Made by a program: the position numbers and the translations under genes
In this document: positions 25,498-34,284 of the stretch, one piece after another
Layout of the letters: every line of letters starts with the position of its first letter
How positions within the stretch are numbered: position 1 is the first letter of the stretch
Notes under the pieces: model-generated
Database searches by the model: none
What the model was told of the DNA's origin: nothing
The model's input: only the letters and a program-made list of their open reading frames with translations
Source of the DNA: Bacteroidota bacterium
GTDB taxonomy: Bacteria; Bacteroidota; Bacteroidia; 2-12-FULL-35-15
Length of the DNA stretch: 40,246 bases
NCBI GenBank assembly: GCA_947466965.1
Contig: CANIFU010000022.1
Location: forward strand, 1 to 40,246
Direction: 5' to 3'

Positions 25498-26787
25498 TTA
25501 TAAACTCCAGTAAGTTACATTTTTAATTTTCCCTTTTAAAATACCTTTAATATCAGTTAATATTCCACCCTCCGATAATATTGATTTAAAAAACGCCTCG
25601 TCGAGATTTAAATATTCTTTGTGATTAACAGCAACAACAACAGCATCGTAACCTTTGCCAATTGTTTTAGTTAATTCAAAACCATATTCATGCTTTAATT
25701 CATCTGAATCAGCATAGGGGTCAACAACATCCACCTGAACACCAAATGATTTAAATTCTTTTATTACATCCGATACTTTTGAGTTGCGGACATCACTCAC
25801 ATTTTCTTTGAACGTAGCTCCCATAACTAGAACGCGAGATTCTGTTAGATTCTTTTTTGCAGCGATAATTTTTTTCACAGTTTGTTTTGCTACATAAAAT
25901 CCCATCGAATCGTTTACATAACGACCCGAATTAATAACACGGGCATGGTATCCTAATGCTTCAGCTTTATAAGTTAAATAATAAGGGTCAACTCCAATAC
26001 AATGTCCACCAACAAGACCTGGAGAAAATTTCAAGAAATTCCATTTTGTACCTGCCGCTTCCAGCACATCGTAAGTGTTAATTCCTAAACGGCTGAAAAT
26101 GATGGATAATTCGTTCATCAAAGCGATGTTTACATCGCGTTGCGTATTTTCAATGATCTTCGCTGCTTCAGCAACTTTTATAGATGCTGCTTTGTGAACA
26201 CCTGGTTCAACAATAATTTTATATGTTTCAGCAACAACCTCTAATGATTCTTCATCACAACCGGAAACAACTTTTAGAATTTTAGTTATTGTATGTTCTT
26301 TATCGCCCGGATTAATTCGTTCGGGAGAATAGCCCACTTTAAAATCCGATTTGAATTTTAGTCCTGAAACTTCCTCCAAAACAGGGATGCAATCATCCTC
26401 TGTACAACCAGGATAAACTGTTGATTCATAAACCACATAATCTCCTTTTTTTAATGCCTTTCCAACAGAGCGTGAAGCTCCAAGCAATGGTTTCAGATCC
26501 GGCAGATTGTGTTCATCAATTGGTGTAGGAACAGCAACAATGAAAAAGTTTGCAGATTTCAACACTTCGATAGAAGCGGTGAATTCAATATCGCAACCCT
26601 CAAAATCTGTTGCATCTAATTCCTGAGAAGGATCGATACTATTTTGCATCATTTTTACACGATCTTCATTAATATCAAAACCAATAACTTTTACTTTTTT
26701 TGCAAAGGCTAAAGCAATTGGTAAGCCAACATAACCGAGTCCGATTACAGCAATTTTCGCTTCTTTGTTTTTTATTTTATTTATCAT
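25498..26787 (-). CDS. wbpO: UDP-N-acetyl-hexosamine 6-dehydrogenase (WbpO/TviB type)
   Basis: A 429-residue nucleotide-sugar dehydrogenase. IGLGYVGLPIALAFAKKVKV, VPTPIDEHNLPDLKPL, VVYESTVYPGCTEDDCIPVL, GYSPERINPGDKEHTIT, NTQRDVNIALMNELSIIF and the catalytic GGHCIGVDPYYLTYKA are the TviB/WbpO pattern. These oxidise the C6 hydroxyl of UDP-GlcNAc or UDP-GalNAc to uronic acid in two steps via a Cys thiohemiacetal. Here it is the probable first enzyme of the 2,3-diacetamido-glucuronate route (the job of WbpA in Pseudomonas) or, with WbpP, the source of UDP-GalNAc uronate. Three bases separate it from the oxidoreductase upstream in the operon. Confidence 0.86.
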   Translation of the reverse strand: MINKIKNKEAKIAVIGLGYVGLPIALAFAKKVKVIGFDINEDRVKMMQNSIDPSQELDATDFEGCDIEFTASIEVLKSANFFIVAVPTPIDEHNLPDLKPLLGASRSVGKALKKGDYVVYESTVYPGCTEDDCIPVLEEVSGLKFKSDFKVGYSPERINPGDKEHTITKILKVVSGCDEESLEVVAETYKIIVEPGVHKAASIKVAEAAKIIENTQRDVNIALMNELSIIFSRLGINTYDVLEAAGTKWNFLKFSPGLVGGHCIGVDPYYLTYKAEALGYHARVINSGRYVNDSMGFYVAKQTVKKIIAAKKNLTESRVLVMGATFKENVSDVRNSKVSDVIKEFKSFGVQVDVVDPYADSDELKHEYGFELTKTIGKGYDAVVVAVNHKEYLNLDEAFFKSILSEGGILTDIKGILKGKIKNVTYWSL

Positions 26788-26790
26788 AGT

Positions 26791-27816
26791 TTATGATTTT
26801 CTATCTGATTTTCTTAATAAATAAATCCGTTCAATAATGTCAACTACTTTCAAACCTTCCATTGCATTTGTAGTTAGATTCGTCGTTCTTCCTTTTAGTG
26901 TATCGATCACATTTGAGATCACTTGTGGATGATTATTTGCAGAACCTTTGTACAATCCATAATCATTTACTTCATTCGTTGGATCGAGTATTGGTAGTGT
27001 GTAATTCATAATATTACATTGTTCTATTTGATCCATATATTGACCACCAACTTTCACACTGCCTTTGCTGCCAATGACTGTGATACTACTTTCTAAATTA
27101 CTGTTCCAAACAGCAGTCGAATAATTGATACTTCCCATTCCACCATTTACAAAATTGAAATTTACAAATCCGCTGTCTTCAAATTCTGTTAAGTTGGCAT
27201 GGTTGAAATCATTGAATTTCGCTTGAATATCTTTTAGGTCTCCAAAGATCCAATAAAGCAAGTCGATCCAGTGTGAGAATTGAGTAAAAAGGGTTCCGCC
27301 GTCTAACTCCTGTGTCCCTTTCCATCCTCCCTTTTTATAATAACGTTCATCTCGGTTCCAATAGCAGTTCAATTGAACTATATTTATATCACCCATAATT
27401 TTTTCTTCAACAATTTTTTTTAGCCATACAGATGGCGGAGAAAAGCGATTTTGCATGACACAAAAAACTGTTTTGTGATTTTGCAATGCTTTAAAAATAA
27501 TTGTTTCACAATCCACTTTAGTAAGCGCCATCGGTTTTTCGCAAACAATATGTTTTCCTGCTTCCAATGCAGCTAAAGAATGATGGGCATGCAATCCATT
27601 GGGTGTGCAAATAGTCACTACTTCAACTTCCGGATGAGCCAATAAAAGTTCTTCCACTGAGGAGTAGAATTTCTCTTTCAGATCGTTTAGGTTTAATTTT
27701 TCTATTGGAAGCAAATCACATACAGCTATTAATTCTGCTTCAGGATTCCTTCGAATCATTTCAGCGTGTCGTTTCCCAATATGTCCTTGCCCGATTACTG
27801 CAAATTTAATTTTCAT
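26791..27816 (-). CDS. wbpB: Gfo/Idh/MocA oxidoreductase (WbpB/WlbA-like)
   Basis: A 341-residue NAD-dependent dehydrogenase. The N-terminal Rossmann motif is VIGQGHIGKRHAEMI, the catalytic loop CEKPMALT, and the substrate region QNRFSPPSVWLKKIV and LNCYWNRDERYYK resembles WlbA of Bordetella. Those enzymes oxidise C3 of UDP-GlcNAc uronate to a keto group, which an aminotransferase then converts. The genes for the acetyltransferase and a WbpE-like aminotransferase lie in the same operon, supporting this role over that of a general sugar dehydrogenase. Spacing to the acetyltransferase gene is nine bases. Confidence 0.85.
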   Translation of the reverse strand: MKIKFAVIGQGHIGKRHAEMIRRNPEAELIAVCDLLPIEKLNLNDLKEKFYSSVEELLLAHPEVEVVTICTPNGLHAHHSLAALEAGKHIVCEKPMALTKVDCETIIFKALQNHKTVFCVMQNRFSPPSVWLKKIVEEKIMGDINIVQLNCYWNRDERYYKKGGWKGTQELDGGTLFTQFSHWIDLLYWIFGDLKDIQAKFNDFNHANLTEFEDSGFVNFNFVNGGMGSINYSTAVWNSNLESSITVIGSKGSVKVGGQYMDQIEQCNIMNYTLPILDPTNEVNDYGLYKGSANNHPQVISNVIDTLKGRTTNLTTNAMEGLKVVDIIERIYLLRKSDRKS

Positions 27817-27825
27817 TCCTTTTCA

Positions 27826-28404
27826 TTATCCAATTTTATTCACTCTTCCTTTTTCCAAGGAGTACTTCTCTTTACTTTCTGAGCAAATAGCAATACCTTC
27901 TTTATCAAATTGCAATCGATGCCCGTATTCACTGATCCAGCCCATTTGTTTTGCAGGATTACCAACCCATAAAGAAAACGGTGAAACATTTTTTGTTACA
28001 ACAGCACCAGCACCAATAAATGCATAAGCACCAATATCGTGTCCACACACGATGGTTGCGTTTGCTCCGATGGTTGCACCTTTTCCTACATGCGTTTTTG
28101 CGTATTCGTTTTTACGGCTGATGGCGCTCCGTGGGTTGATTACATTTGTGAAAACCATTGATGGTCCCAAAAATACATCATCATCACAGGTAACGCCTGT
28201 ATAAATGGAAACATTGTTTTGGACTTTCACATTATTCCCTAAAATCACATTCGGAGATATAACTACATTTTGTCCGATGTTGCAATTTTCACCGATCGTG
28301 CAGTTAGTCATAATATGAGAAAAATGCCAAATATGTGTGCTTTTCCCAATTTTACATCCATCGTCAATGATGGCGGTTTCGTGATTGTAATAGTCTTTGT
28401 TCAT
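27826..28404 (-). CDS. wbpD: N-acetyltransferase of the left-handed beta-helix type (WbpD-like)
   Basis: A 192-residue hexapeptide-repeat acetyltransferase. Repeats such as [20 protein letters not shown] and [17 protein letters not shown] build the beta-helix; [20 protein letters not shown] and [13 protein letters not shown] hold the acetyl-CoA site. Members of this group (WbpD, WlbB) acetylate the 3-amino group of UDP-3-amino-GlcNAc uronate, yielding UDP-2,3-diacetamido-2,3-dideoxy-glucuronate. The start codon overlaps the last base of the UDP-glucuronate decarboxylase stop (TAATG). Trimeric and cytoplasmic by family. Confidence 0.87.
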   Translation of the reverse strand: MNKDYYNHETAIIDDGCKIGKSTHIWHFSHIMTNCTIGENCNIGQNVVISPNVILGNNVKVQNNVSIYTGVTCDDDVFLGPSMVFTNVINPRSAISRKNEYAKTHVGKGATIGANATIVCGHDIGAYAFIGAGAVVTKNVSPFSLWVGNPAKQMGWISEYGHRLQFDKEGIAICSESKEKYSLEKGRVNKIG

Positions 28405-29381
28405 TAATTAAAACTTCTATGCTCTGTTTTATTTAATTCGTCTTTTGAAAGCGATTTAAAATAGTCGTATGTTATTCTTAATCCTTCAGCTCTTTCTACT
28501 TTTGGTTCCCAACCTAAAATTTCTCTAGCTTTTGTGATGTCTGGTTTACGTTGTTTGGGATCATCTTGAGGCAATGGTTTGGAAATTAATTTCTGTGAAG
28601 TACCCGTTAATTTGATGATTTCTTCACCAAATTCTTTGATAGAAATTTCACTTGGATTTCCAATATTTACAGGTTGAGAATAATCGCTCATCAATAATCG
28701 GAAAATCCCTTCAACCAGATCATCAACATAACAAAAAGAACGTGTTTGTGAGCCGTCACCGAACATAGTAAGGTCTTCACCTCTTAATGCTTGTCCTATA
28801 AATGCAGGCAATACACGGCCGTCATTCAGTCGCATACGTGGTCCGTAAGTATTAAATATTCTTATAATCCTTGTTTCAACACCATGATACGTATGATAAG
28901 CCATTGTCATAGCCTCCATAAAACGTTTTGCTTCATCATAAACTCCACGCGGACCAACAGGGTTCACATTTCCCCAATATTCTTCTGTTTGAGGGTGAAC
29001 AAGTGGATCGCCATATACTTCAGATGTAGAAGCAACTAATATTCTAGCTTTTTTAACTCTCGCTAATCCAAGTAAATTGTGAGTTCCTAATGAACTTACT
29101 TTTAGTGTTTGTATCGGAATTTTTAGATAATCAATAGGAGAAGCAGGAGAAGCAAAATGAAGAATGTAATCCAGTTCACCTGGCACAAAAACAAATTTAG
29201 AAACATCATGATGATAAAACTCAAAATTTTCAAGTTTCATAAGATGTTCAATATTTTTAAGATCACCGGTGATCAGATTATCCATTCCAATTACATGATA
29301 ACCTTCTTTAATGAACCGGTCGCAAAGGTGAGAGCCCAAAAAGCCTGCCGCACCTGTTATTAATATCCGTTTTTTTGCCAC
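28404..29381 (-). CDS. uxs: UDP-glucuronate decarboxylase (UDP-xylose synthase)
   Basis: A 325-residue short-chain dehydrogenase with a GTG start (29379-29381), fixed by [20 protein letters not shown] just behind it. [55 protein letters not shown] with the Yxxx[14 protein letters not shown] and [16 protein letters not shown] are specific to UXS enzymes. It decarboxylates UDP-glucuronate to UDP-xylose, in the cytoplasm, using the product of the Ugd two positions upstream. A decarboxylase placed between a WbpD and a Ugd gene implies that a pentose is part of the polysaccharide. Confidence 0.93.
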   Translation of the reverse strand: MAKKRILITGAAGFLGSHLCDRFIKEGYHVIGMDNLITGDLKNIEHLMKLENFEFYHHDVSKFVFVPGELDYILHFASPASPIDYLKIPIQTLKVSSLGTHNLLGLARVKKARILVASTSEVYGDPLVHPQTEEYWGNVNPVGPRGVYDEAKRFMEAMTMAYHTYHGVETRIIRIFNTYGPRMRLNDGRVLPAFIGQALRGEDLTMFGDGSQTRSFCYVDDLVEGIFRLLMSDYSQPVNIGNPSEISIKEFGEEIIKLTGTSQKLISKPLPQDDPKQRKPDITKAREILGWEPKVERAEGLRITYDYFKSLSKDELNKTEHRSFN

Positions 29382-29388
29382 GTTATTA

Positions 29389-29496
29389 TTTTATTTCAGT
29401 TAATTCGTTCATATTAATTTCTGATAATTTTTCTTTGAAGGCATCATCAAAATTATCCAAAAGCCTCAGTTCATCTCCAAAAAGGTTCAGTCTTTT
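29389..29496 (-). other. 36-codon in-frame open stretch right after the ugd stop codon
   Basis: The ugd gene ends with TAA at 29497-29499. In the same frame the next 36 codons are open, ending with TAA at 29386-29388, five bases before the start codon of the next gene. The residues are hydrophobic and acidic/lysine-rich (NLFGDELRLLDNFDDAFKEK and a closing NMNELTEIK), quite unlike random intergenic translation. There is no ATG near the head. It could be a read-through extension, a relict of a gene that stood here, or chance. Not assigned to any family. Confidence 0.35.
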
Positions 29497-30807
29497 TTAT
29501 TTTACTGTTTCTCTTCCGATACTTGTGTAATAGAAACCTAATTCTTTCATTTGGTCGATTCCGTATAGATTTCTTCCATCAAAAATTACTTTGTTTTTTA
29601 ACAGAGAAGAAACTTTTTCGAAATCTGGAGTGCGAAATAAGCTCCATTCTGTAGCAATTACTAGAGCATCGGCATCCCTAAGCGCATCATATTCATCCAT
29701 TGCAAATGTAATTGTATCACCTACTATTTTTCTTACATTGTTCATAGCTTCAGGATCGTATGCTGATATGTTTGCTCCGGCTTTCAGCAATTCATCAATT
29801 ATATACAAGGCAGGTGCTTCACGTATATCATCAGTATCAGGTTTAAATGCAAGACCCCATAACGCAATTTTTTTTCCTTTCAAATCCCCCTTGAAATAAT
29901 TTTTTATTTTAGGGATGATAATTGTTTTTTGTTTTTCGTTGATTTCCATTACCGATCCTAAAATTTTAAAATCGTAATTTACTTCAGCCGCAGATTTCGC
30001 TAATGCCTGAACATCTTTAGGGAAGCAGCTGCCACCATATCCGATACCAGGAAACAAGAAACGTTTTCCAATTCTCTCGTCGCTGCCAATACCAATACGA
30101 ACAGCATCCACATCAGCACCTACGAGTTCACACATATTTGCAATCTCGTTCATGAACGTTATTTTTGTAGCCAAAAAAGCATTTGCAGCATATTTGGTTA
30201 ATTCTGCAGAACGTTCATCCATAAATATGATCGGATTTCCTTGACGAACATATGGTTTGTAAAGCTCTTCCATTGTTTTTTTAGCTTTGTCGGAGCTAGC
30301 ACCAATTACTACGCGATCTGGCTTTAAGAAATCATCCACAGCAAAACCTTCACGTAAAAATTCTGGATTTGAAACGATATCAAATTCAACAGTAGCATTT
30401 TTTGCAACTGCAGCGCGAACTTTATCTGCTGTGCCAACTGGAACAGTACTTTTGTCAACGATTACTTTGTAGTCTTTAATTAGTTTACCAAGATCATCTG
30501 CAACACCAAGGATGTAACTGAGATCAGCAGATCCGTCTTCGCCTGGTGGTGTTGGCAGTGCTAAGAAAATAATTTTAGCCTTTTCAATGGCTTCCGCTAA
30601 GTTGGTAGTAAACGTTAATCGTCCTTGTTTGATGTTTCTTTCAAAAAGAACATCTAGATGAGGCTCATAAATGGGAACAACGCCTGCTTGCATTTTTTGC
30701 ACTTTCTCTTTATTGATATCAACACAGATAACGTGATTCCCTGTCTCTGCTAGACACGTTCCTGTAACTAATCCAACGTAACCAGTGCCTACTACTGCTA
30801 TATTCAT
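29497..30807 (-). CDS. ugd: UDP-glucose 6-dehydrogenase
   Basis: A 436-residue enzyme that oxidises UDP-glucose to UDP-glucuronate with two NAD+. NIAVVGTGYVGLVTGTCLAE, CVDINKEKVQKMQAGVVPIY, ALPTPPGEDGSADLSYIL, VDKSTVPVGTADKV, SNPEFLREGFAVDDF, the catalytic region GIGYGGSCFPKDVQAL, and GLAFKPDTDDIREAPALY are all present. It feeds the UDP-xylose synthase downstream. Length is normal, so the unusual open frame after the stop is not needed for activity. Located 33 bases after the aminotransferase gene in the operon. Confidence 0.96.
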   Translation of the reverse strand: MNIAVVGTGYVGLVTGTCLAETGNHVICVDINKEKVQKMQAGVVPIYEPHLDVLFERNIKQGRLTFTTNLAEAIEKAKIIFLALPTPPGEDGSADLSYILGVADDLGKLIKDYKVIVDKSTVPVGTADKVRAAVAKNATVEFDIVSNPEFLREGFAVDDFLKPDRVVIGASSDKAKKTMEELYKPYVRQGNPIIFMDERSAELTKYAANAFLATKITFMNEIANMCELVGADVDAVRIGIGSDERIGKRFLFPGIGYGGSCFPKDVQALAKSAAEVNYDFKILGSVMEINEKQKTIIIPKIKNYFKGDLKGKKIALWGLAFKPDTDDIREAPALYIIDELLKAGANISAYDPEAMNNVRKIVGDTITFAMDEYDALRDADALVIATEWSLFRTPDFEKVSSLLKNKVIFDGRNLYGIDQMKELGFYYTSIGRETVK

Positions 30808-30840
30808 ACTTTTTGTAAGGTTTATTTTGTATTCTAAAAA

Positions 30841-31983
30841 CTATTTATTAAAAAATTCTAATACCGTATCCGTAATGTAATTCAATGTTTCCTCATCTAA
30901 TTCGGTATGCATGGGCAATGAAACAACAGTATCACATAATTTTTCTGTTATAGGAAAATCACCTGCTTTGTAGCGGGGATCTAAATATGCTTTCTGAAGA
31001 TGTAATGGAATCGGATAATAGATCATTGCAGGGATTTCCTTTCCGGCTAAAAATTCGCGCAAGGCGTTTCTGTCAACTCCAATTAATTGTAGTGTATATT
31101 GATGAAACACATGATCAGAGAATTTTGCACGTGCTGGTGTTTTTAATTTTGGATGATTTGCAAACGCTTGATCGTAAAAGTTAGCCGCTTTATTTCTTGC
31201 CGCAGCATAAGTATCAAGGTCGCGTAATTTGATGCGGAGAACTGCCGCTTGAATACTATCTAAACGGGAATTAACACCAATTGAATCGTGAACATATTGC
31301 ACCGACTGTCCATGGTTGGCAATGATTCTAATCTTTGCAGCTAATGTGTCATCATTTGTAAAAATTGCTCCACCATCACCATAACAACCTAAATTTTTAG
31401 AAGGGAAAAAAGAAGTACAACCAATGGTTCCGATAGTGCCTGCCTTTTTTGATCTCCCATCAGAATACTTGAAGTTCGCTCCAATCGCCTGAGCGGTATC
31501 TTCAATAACATATAGATTATATTTTTTCGCCAAGGCCATGATCGCTTCCATATCAGCACATTGTCCGAATAAATGAACAGGCACAATTGCTTTTGTTTTT
31601 GGGGTAATTGCTTTTTCAATTGCTTTAACATCGATCTCAAATGTATTGGGAACAACATCTACCAATACGGGTTTTAAGCCAAGAAGGGCAATCACTTCAG
31701 CTGTTGCAACATATGTGAAATCGGCAGTAATAACTTCGTCTCCGGGTTTTAAGTCAAGCGCCATCATCGCTATTTGCAATGCATCTGTTCCGTTAGCACA
31801 TGGAATTACATGTTTAACTCCAAGGTATTGCTCTAGTTCTGCCTGAAAAGATTTAACTTCCGGACCATTAATAAATGCTGTATTATCCAATACATTCTGT
31901 ATTGCGGCATCCACTTCTATTTTTATTTTTTCATATTGACTTTTTAAGTCAACCATCTGAATTTTTTTTGCAGTTTTTGTCAT
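30841..31983 (-). CDS. wbpE: PLP-dependent sugar aminotransferase (DegT/DnrJ/EryC1; WbpE-like)
   Basis: A 380-residue aminotransferase of the DegT/DnrJ/EryC1 family. KIQMVDLKSQYEKIKIEVDA, CANGTDALQIAMMALDL, DTAQAIGANF and the PLP-binding Lys in FFPSKNLGCYGDGGA are standard. WbpE/WlbC-like members transfer an amino group from glutamate to UDP-3-keto-GlcNAc uronate, forming UDP-3-amino-GlcNAc uronate. The operon also has a WbpB-like oxidase and WbpD-like acetyltransferase, which supports that role. First gene of the minus-strand operon; no clear promoter in the 117 bases before it, shared with a divergent gene. Confidence 0.88.
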   Translation of the reverse strand: MTKTAKKIQMVDLKSQYEKIKIEVDAAIQNVLDNTAFINGPEVKSFQAELEQYLGVKHVIPCANGTDALQIAMMALDLKPGDEVITADFTYVATAEVIALLGLKPVLVDVVPNTFEIDVKAIEKAITPKTKAIVPVHLFGQCADMEAIMALAKKYNLYVIEDTAQAIGANFKYSDGRSKKAGTIGTIGCTSFFPSKNLGCYGDGGAIFTNDDTLAAKIRIIANHGQSVQYVHDSIGVNSRLDSIQAAVLRIKLRDLDTYAAARNKAANFYDQAFANHPKLKTPARAKFSDHVFHQYTLQLIGVDRNALREFLAGKEIPAMIYYPIPLHLQKAYLDPRYKAGDFPITEKLCDTVVSLPMHTELDEETLNYITDTVLEFFNK

Positions 31984-32100
31984 TCGTTTTTAGCGATTTA
32001 AATAATAATGCGAATATAATGAAAATATATAAATTCTAAGGGCAATTTTTGACTCGGGAATTCGTTTAAAAACCTTACATTTACAAACATTTTTATTGAA

Positions 32101-32853
32101 ATGAAGAAAGTCTGTTTTTTAATTATTTCTATTTGTGTTTTGTGTTTTAATTTATCTGCTCAGATAAGTATAAAAGACTCCTCAATTTATACGCCTTATG
32201 TAGGCTTGTCCTATGGTTATCAGTTTAGTTCAGGTGATATGGAGAAACGCTTTGGTGACAATTCTGCGATTGGTTTAAACCTTGATTTTAAAACAAAAAA
32301 ATATTGGTCATTTGGTATCAATGGAAGTTATATTTACGGTAAAGATGTAAAGGAAAGTCTGTTTGATAGTATTTCAACTCCAAATGGCGGGATAATAAAT
32401 GGAAATGGAGAGTATGCGGATGTTCGTTTGTTTGAGCGCGGTTTTACAGTTTCGGTTACCGGAGGAAGAATGTTTGCCTTTAAAAAACCAAATCCGAATA
32501 GTGGATTTATTCTAACCATAGGAGCTGGATTTATTCAACATAAAATAAGAATAGAAACAATTGGAAATAATGTTCCACAACTTTCAAAAGAATATAAAAA
32601 GGGCTATGATCGTTTAACAAATGGTTTTTTGTTGAGTCAGAATCTTGGTTATTTATATCTAAGCAATAATAGATTAGTAAATTTCTATATTGGTTTAGAA
32701 TGTATGCAAGGTTTTACTCAGAGCCGAAGAAGCTACGATTATGATCTAATGAAAAAAGATACTCAGAAACGAGTAGATATTTTATATGGTGGAAAAATCG
32801 CATGGATACTTCCTCTTTACAAAAAAGCGCCTCTTGAATTCTATACCTATTAA
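32101..32853 (+). CDS. Outer-membrane beta-barrel candidate, function unknown
   Basis: A 250-residue secreted protein. MKKVCFLIISICVLCFNLSA-Q is a signal peptide cleaved after LSA. The rest alternates polar and aromatic residues with many Tyr, Gly and Phe (YVGLSYGYQFSSGDM, KYWSFGINGSYIYG, FILTIGAGFIQHKI, LSQNLGYLYLS, VNFYIGLECMQGF), as expected of amphipathic strands, and it ends PLEFYTY with a terminal aromatic residue, which outer-membrane proteins often have. A small barrel of about 8-10 strands is inferred. The stop codon overlaps the start of waaA by one base, so the two are coupled; a role in lipid A / LPS handling is a guess. Confidence 0.7.
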   Translation: MKKVCFLIISICVLCFNLSAQISIKDSSIYTPYVGLSYGYQFSSGDMEKRFGDNSAIGLNLDFKTKKYWSFGINGSYIYGKDVKESLFDSISTPNGGIINGNGEYADVRLFERGFTVSVTGGRMFAFKKPNPNSGFILTIGAGFIQHKIRIETIGNNVPQLSKEYKKGYDRLTNGFLLSQNLGYLYLSNNRLVNFYIGLECMQGFTQSRRSYDYDLMKKDTQKRVDILYGGKIAWILPLYKKAPLEFYTY

Positions 32854-34076
32854 TGAGATTTTTTTATACTATTTCAATCTATTCTTACTATCTGGCAATC
32901 CATATTGCTTCATTTTTTAATCCAAAAGCTCGATTGTGGATTATAGGGCGAAAAAATATTTTTAAGGAAATAGAATTCGCTATACAGAAATTGAAAACAC
33001 AAAATCTGATTTGGTTTCATTGCGCTTCTCTTGGAGAGTTTGAGCAAGGAAGACCTTTGATGGAAGCGATGAAAAAAAAAGATCCTTCTGTTAGAATATT
33101 GCTTACCTTTTTTTCACCATCTGGATATGAAATTCGTAAAAATTATTCGGGAGCTGATCATGTTTTTTATTTACCCTTGGATACTCCGGCAAATGCAAAA
33201 AAATTTATTGAGATAGTTAAGCCTTCAAAAGTATTTTTTGTCAAATATGAATTCTGGTTCAATTTTCTCAAAGCGTTGAAACGTAAAAATATTCCTACCT
33301 ATTTAGTGAGCGGTATTTTTAGGGACGACCATCATTTTTTTAAAAGTTCTGGAGCGTGGTTTCGGAAACAATTAAGTGCCTTCACTCATTTTTATTTACA
33401 AGATGAAAAATCGGTTCGTTTGTTAAATTCAATTGGCTATTTTAATGTTACCTTGGCGGGAGATACCCGTTTCGACAGGGTGTTTGAAGTTGCTGCAAAT
33501 GTAAATCAGAATGACTTGATAAAGCAATTTGTTGCTGATAAAAAGATGTTGATCGTGGGAAGTAGTTGGATGGAAGATGAAGCAATTGTTTCAAGTATTA
33601 AATTGGCGCCATTGAAGTTGATTATTGCACCTCATGAAGTCAATAAAGCGCATCTTGACTCAATGGTTGACCGATTTGGCAGTGCTGCTTCTGTGTTGCT
33701 ATATTCAAATGCAAATGAATCGAATGTTTCAGATGCGCAAATCTTAATTATAGATAATATAGGAATGCTTTCTTCCCTTTATCAATATGCTACAGTTGCT
33801 TTTATAGGAGGAGGCTTCGGAAAAGGAATTCACAATATTTTGGAAGCGGCAACATTTGGATTACCCATTATTTTTGGACCGAATTACAAAAAATTTACAG
33901 AAGCAAAAGAGTTGATAAAATTAGGTGGTGCCTTTTCCATAAAAGATAGTTCTGATTTTGAAAAAACAATGCATTTGCTAGACGATGAACAGGTTTTGAA
34001 AACGGCTTCACTTATTTCTAAAATGTATATAAAAACTCATGTTGGTGCTACCGGCCGTATTTTAGCCTCAGTCTAA
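32853..34076 (+). CDS. waaA: 3-deoxy-D-manno-octulosonic acid (Kdo) transferase
   Basis: A 407-residue GT30 glycosyltransferase that adds Kdo to lipid A on the inner leaflet of the inner membrane. One N-terminal membrane anchor (FYTISIYSYYLAIHIASFF), then WFHCASLGEFEQGRPL with the catalytic Glu, FSPSGYEIRKNY, FVKYEFWFNFLK, YLVSGIFRDDHHFFK, AGDTRFDRVFEVA, GSSWMEDE and the nucleotide-sugar region FIGGGFGKGIHNILEAA. Length is normal. It starts on the last base of the upstream stop codon. After it, 208 bases without a gene hold only a weak AT-rich hairpin at 34088-34103. Also called kdtA. Confidence 0.95.
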   Translation: MRFFYTISIYSYYLAIHIASFFNPKARLWIIGRKNIFKEIEFAIQKLKTQNLIWFHCASLGEFEQGRPLMEAMKKKDPSVRILLTFFSPSGYEIRKNYSGADHVFYLPLDTPANAKKFIEIVKPSKVFFVKYEFWFNFLKALKRKNIPTYLVSGIFRDDHHFFKSSGAWFRKQLSAFTHFYLQDEKSVRLLNSIGYFNVTLAGDTRFDRVFEVAANVNQNDLIKQFVADKKMLIVGSSWMEDEAIVSSIKLAPLKLIIAPHEVNKAHLDSMVDRFGSAASVLLYSNANESNVSDAQILIIDNIGMLSSLYQYATVAFIGGGFGKGIHNILEAATFGLPIIFGPNYKKFTEAKELIKLGGAFSIKDSSDFEKTMHLLDDEQVLKTASLISKMYIKTHVGATGRILASV

Positions 34077-34284
34077 ACTTTCTAATTCCCTTTTATAATA
34101 AGGGTGTCTCAACTCTTAATAGCTCTAATGGAGTAATCGATTTTGAGTTTTGTTATCATTTATGTTTACCGGAGCAATGTTATTATTTCTTTTAGAAAGT
34201 AATGAACCATCCATTGCTAACAAAAATTAATCATTGCTGTTTGTCATTTATTAGATTAAGCTTATTTTAGGGTAAAATATAAAA

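Noticed and set aside
29497-29499. Recoded stop (selenocysteine or pyrrolysine) in ugd
   Set aside because: The stop is TAA, which is not recoded to either amino acid in known systems; read-through or relict are more reasonable.
34088-34103. Terminator after waaA
   Set aside because: A stem of five base pairs with no following T run; too weak to call.
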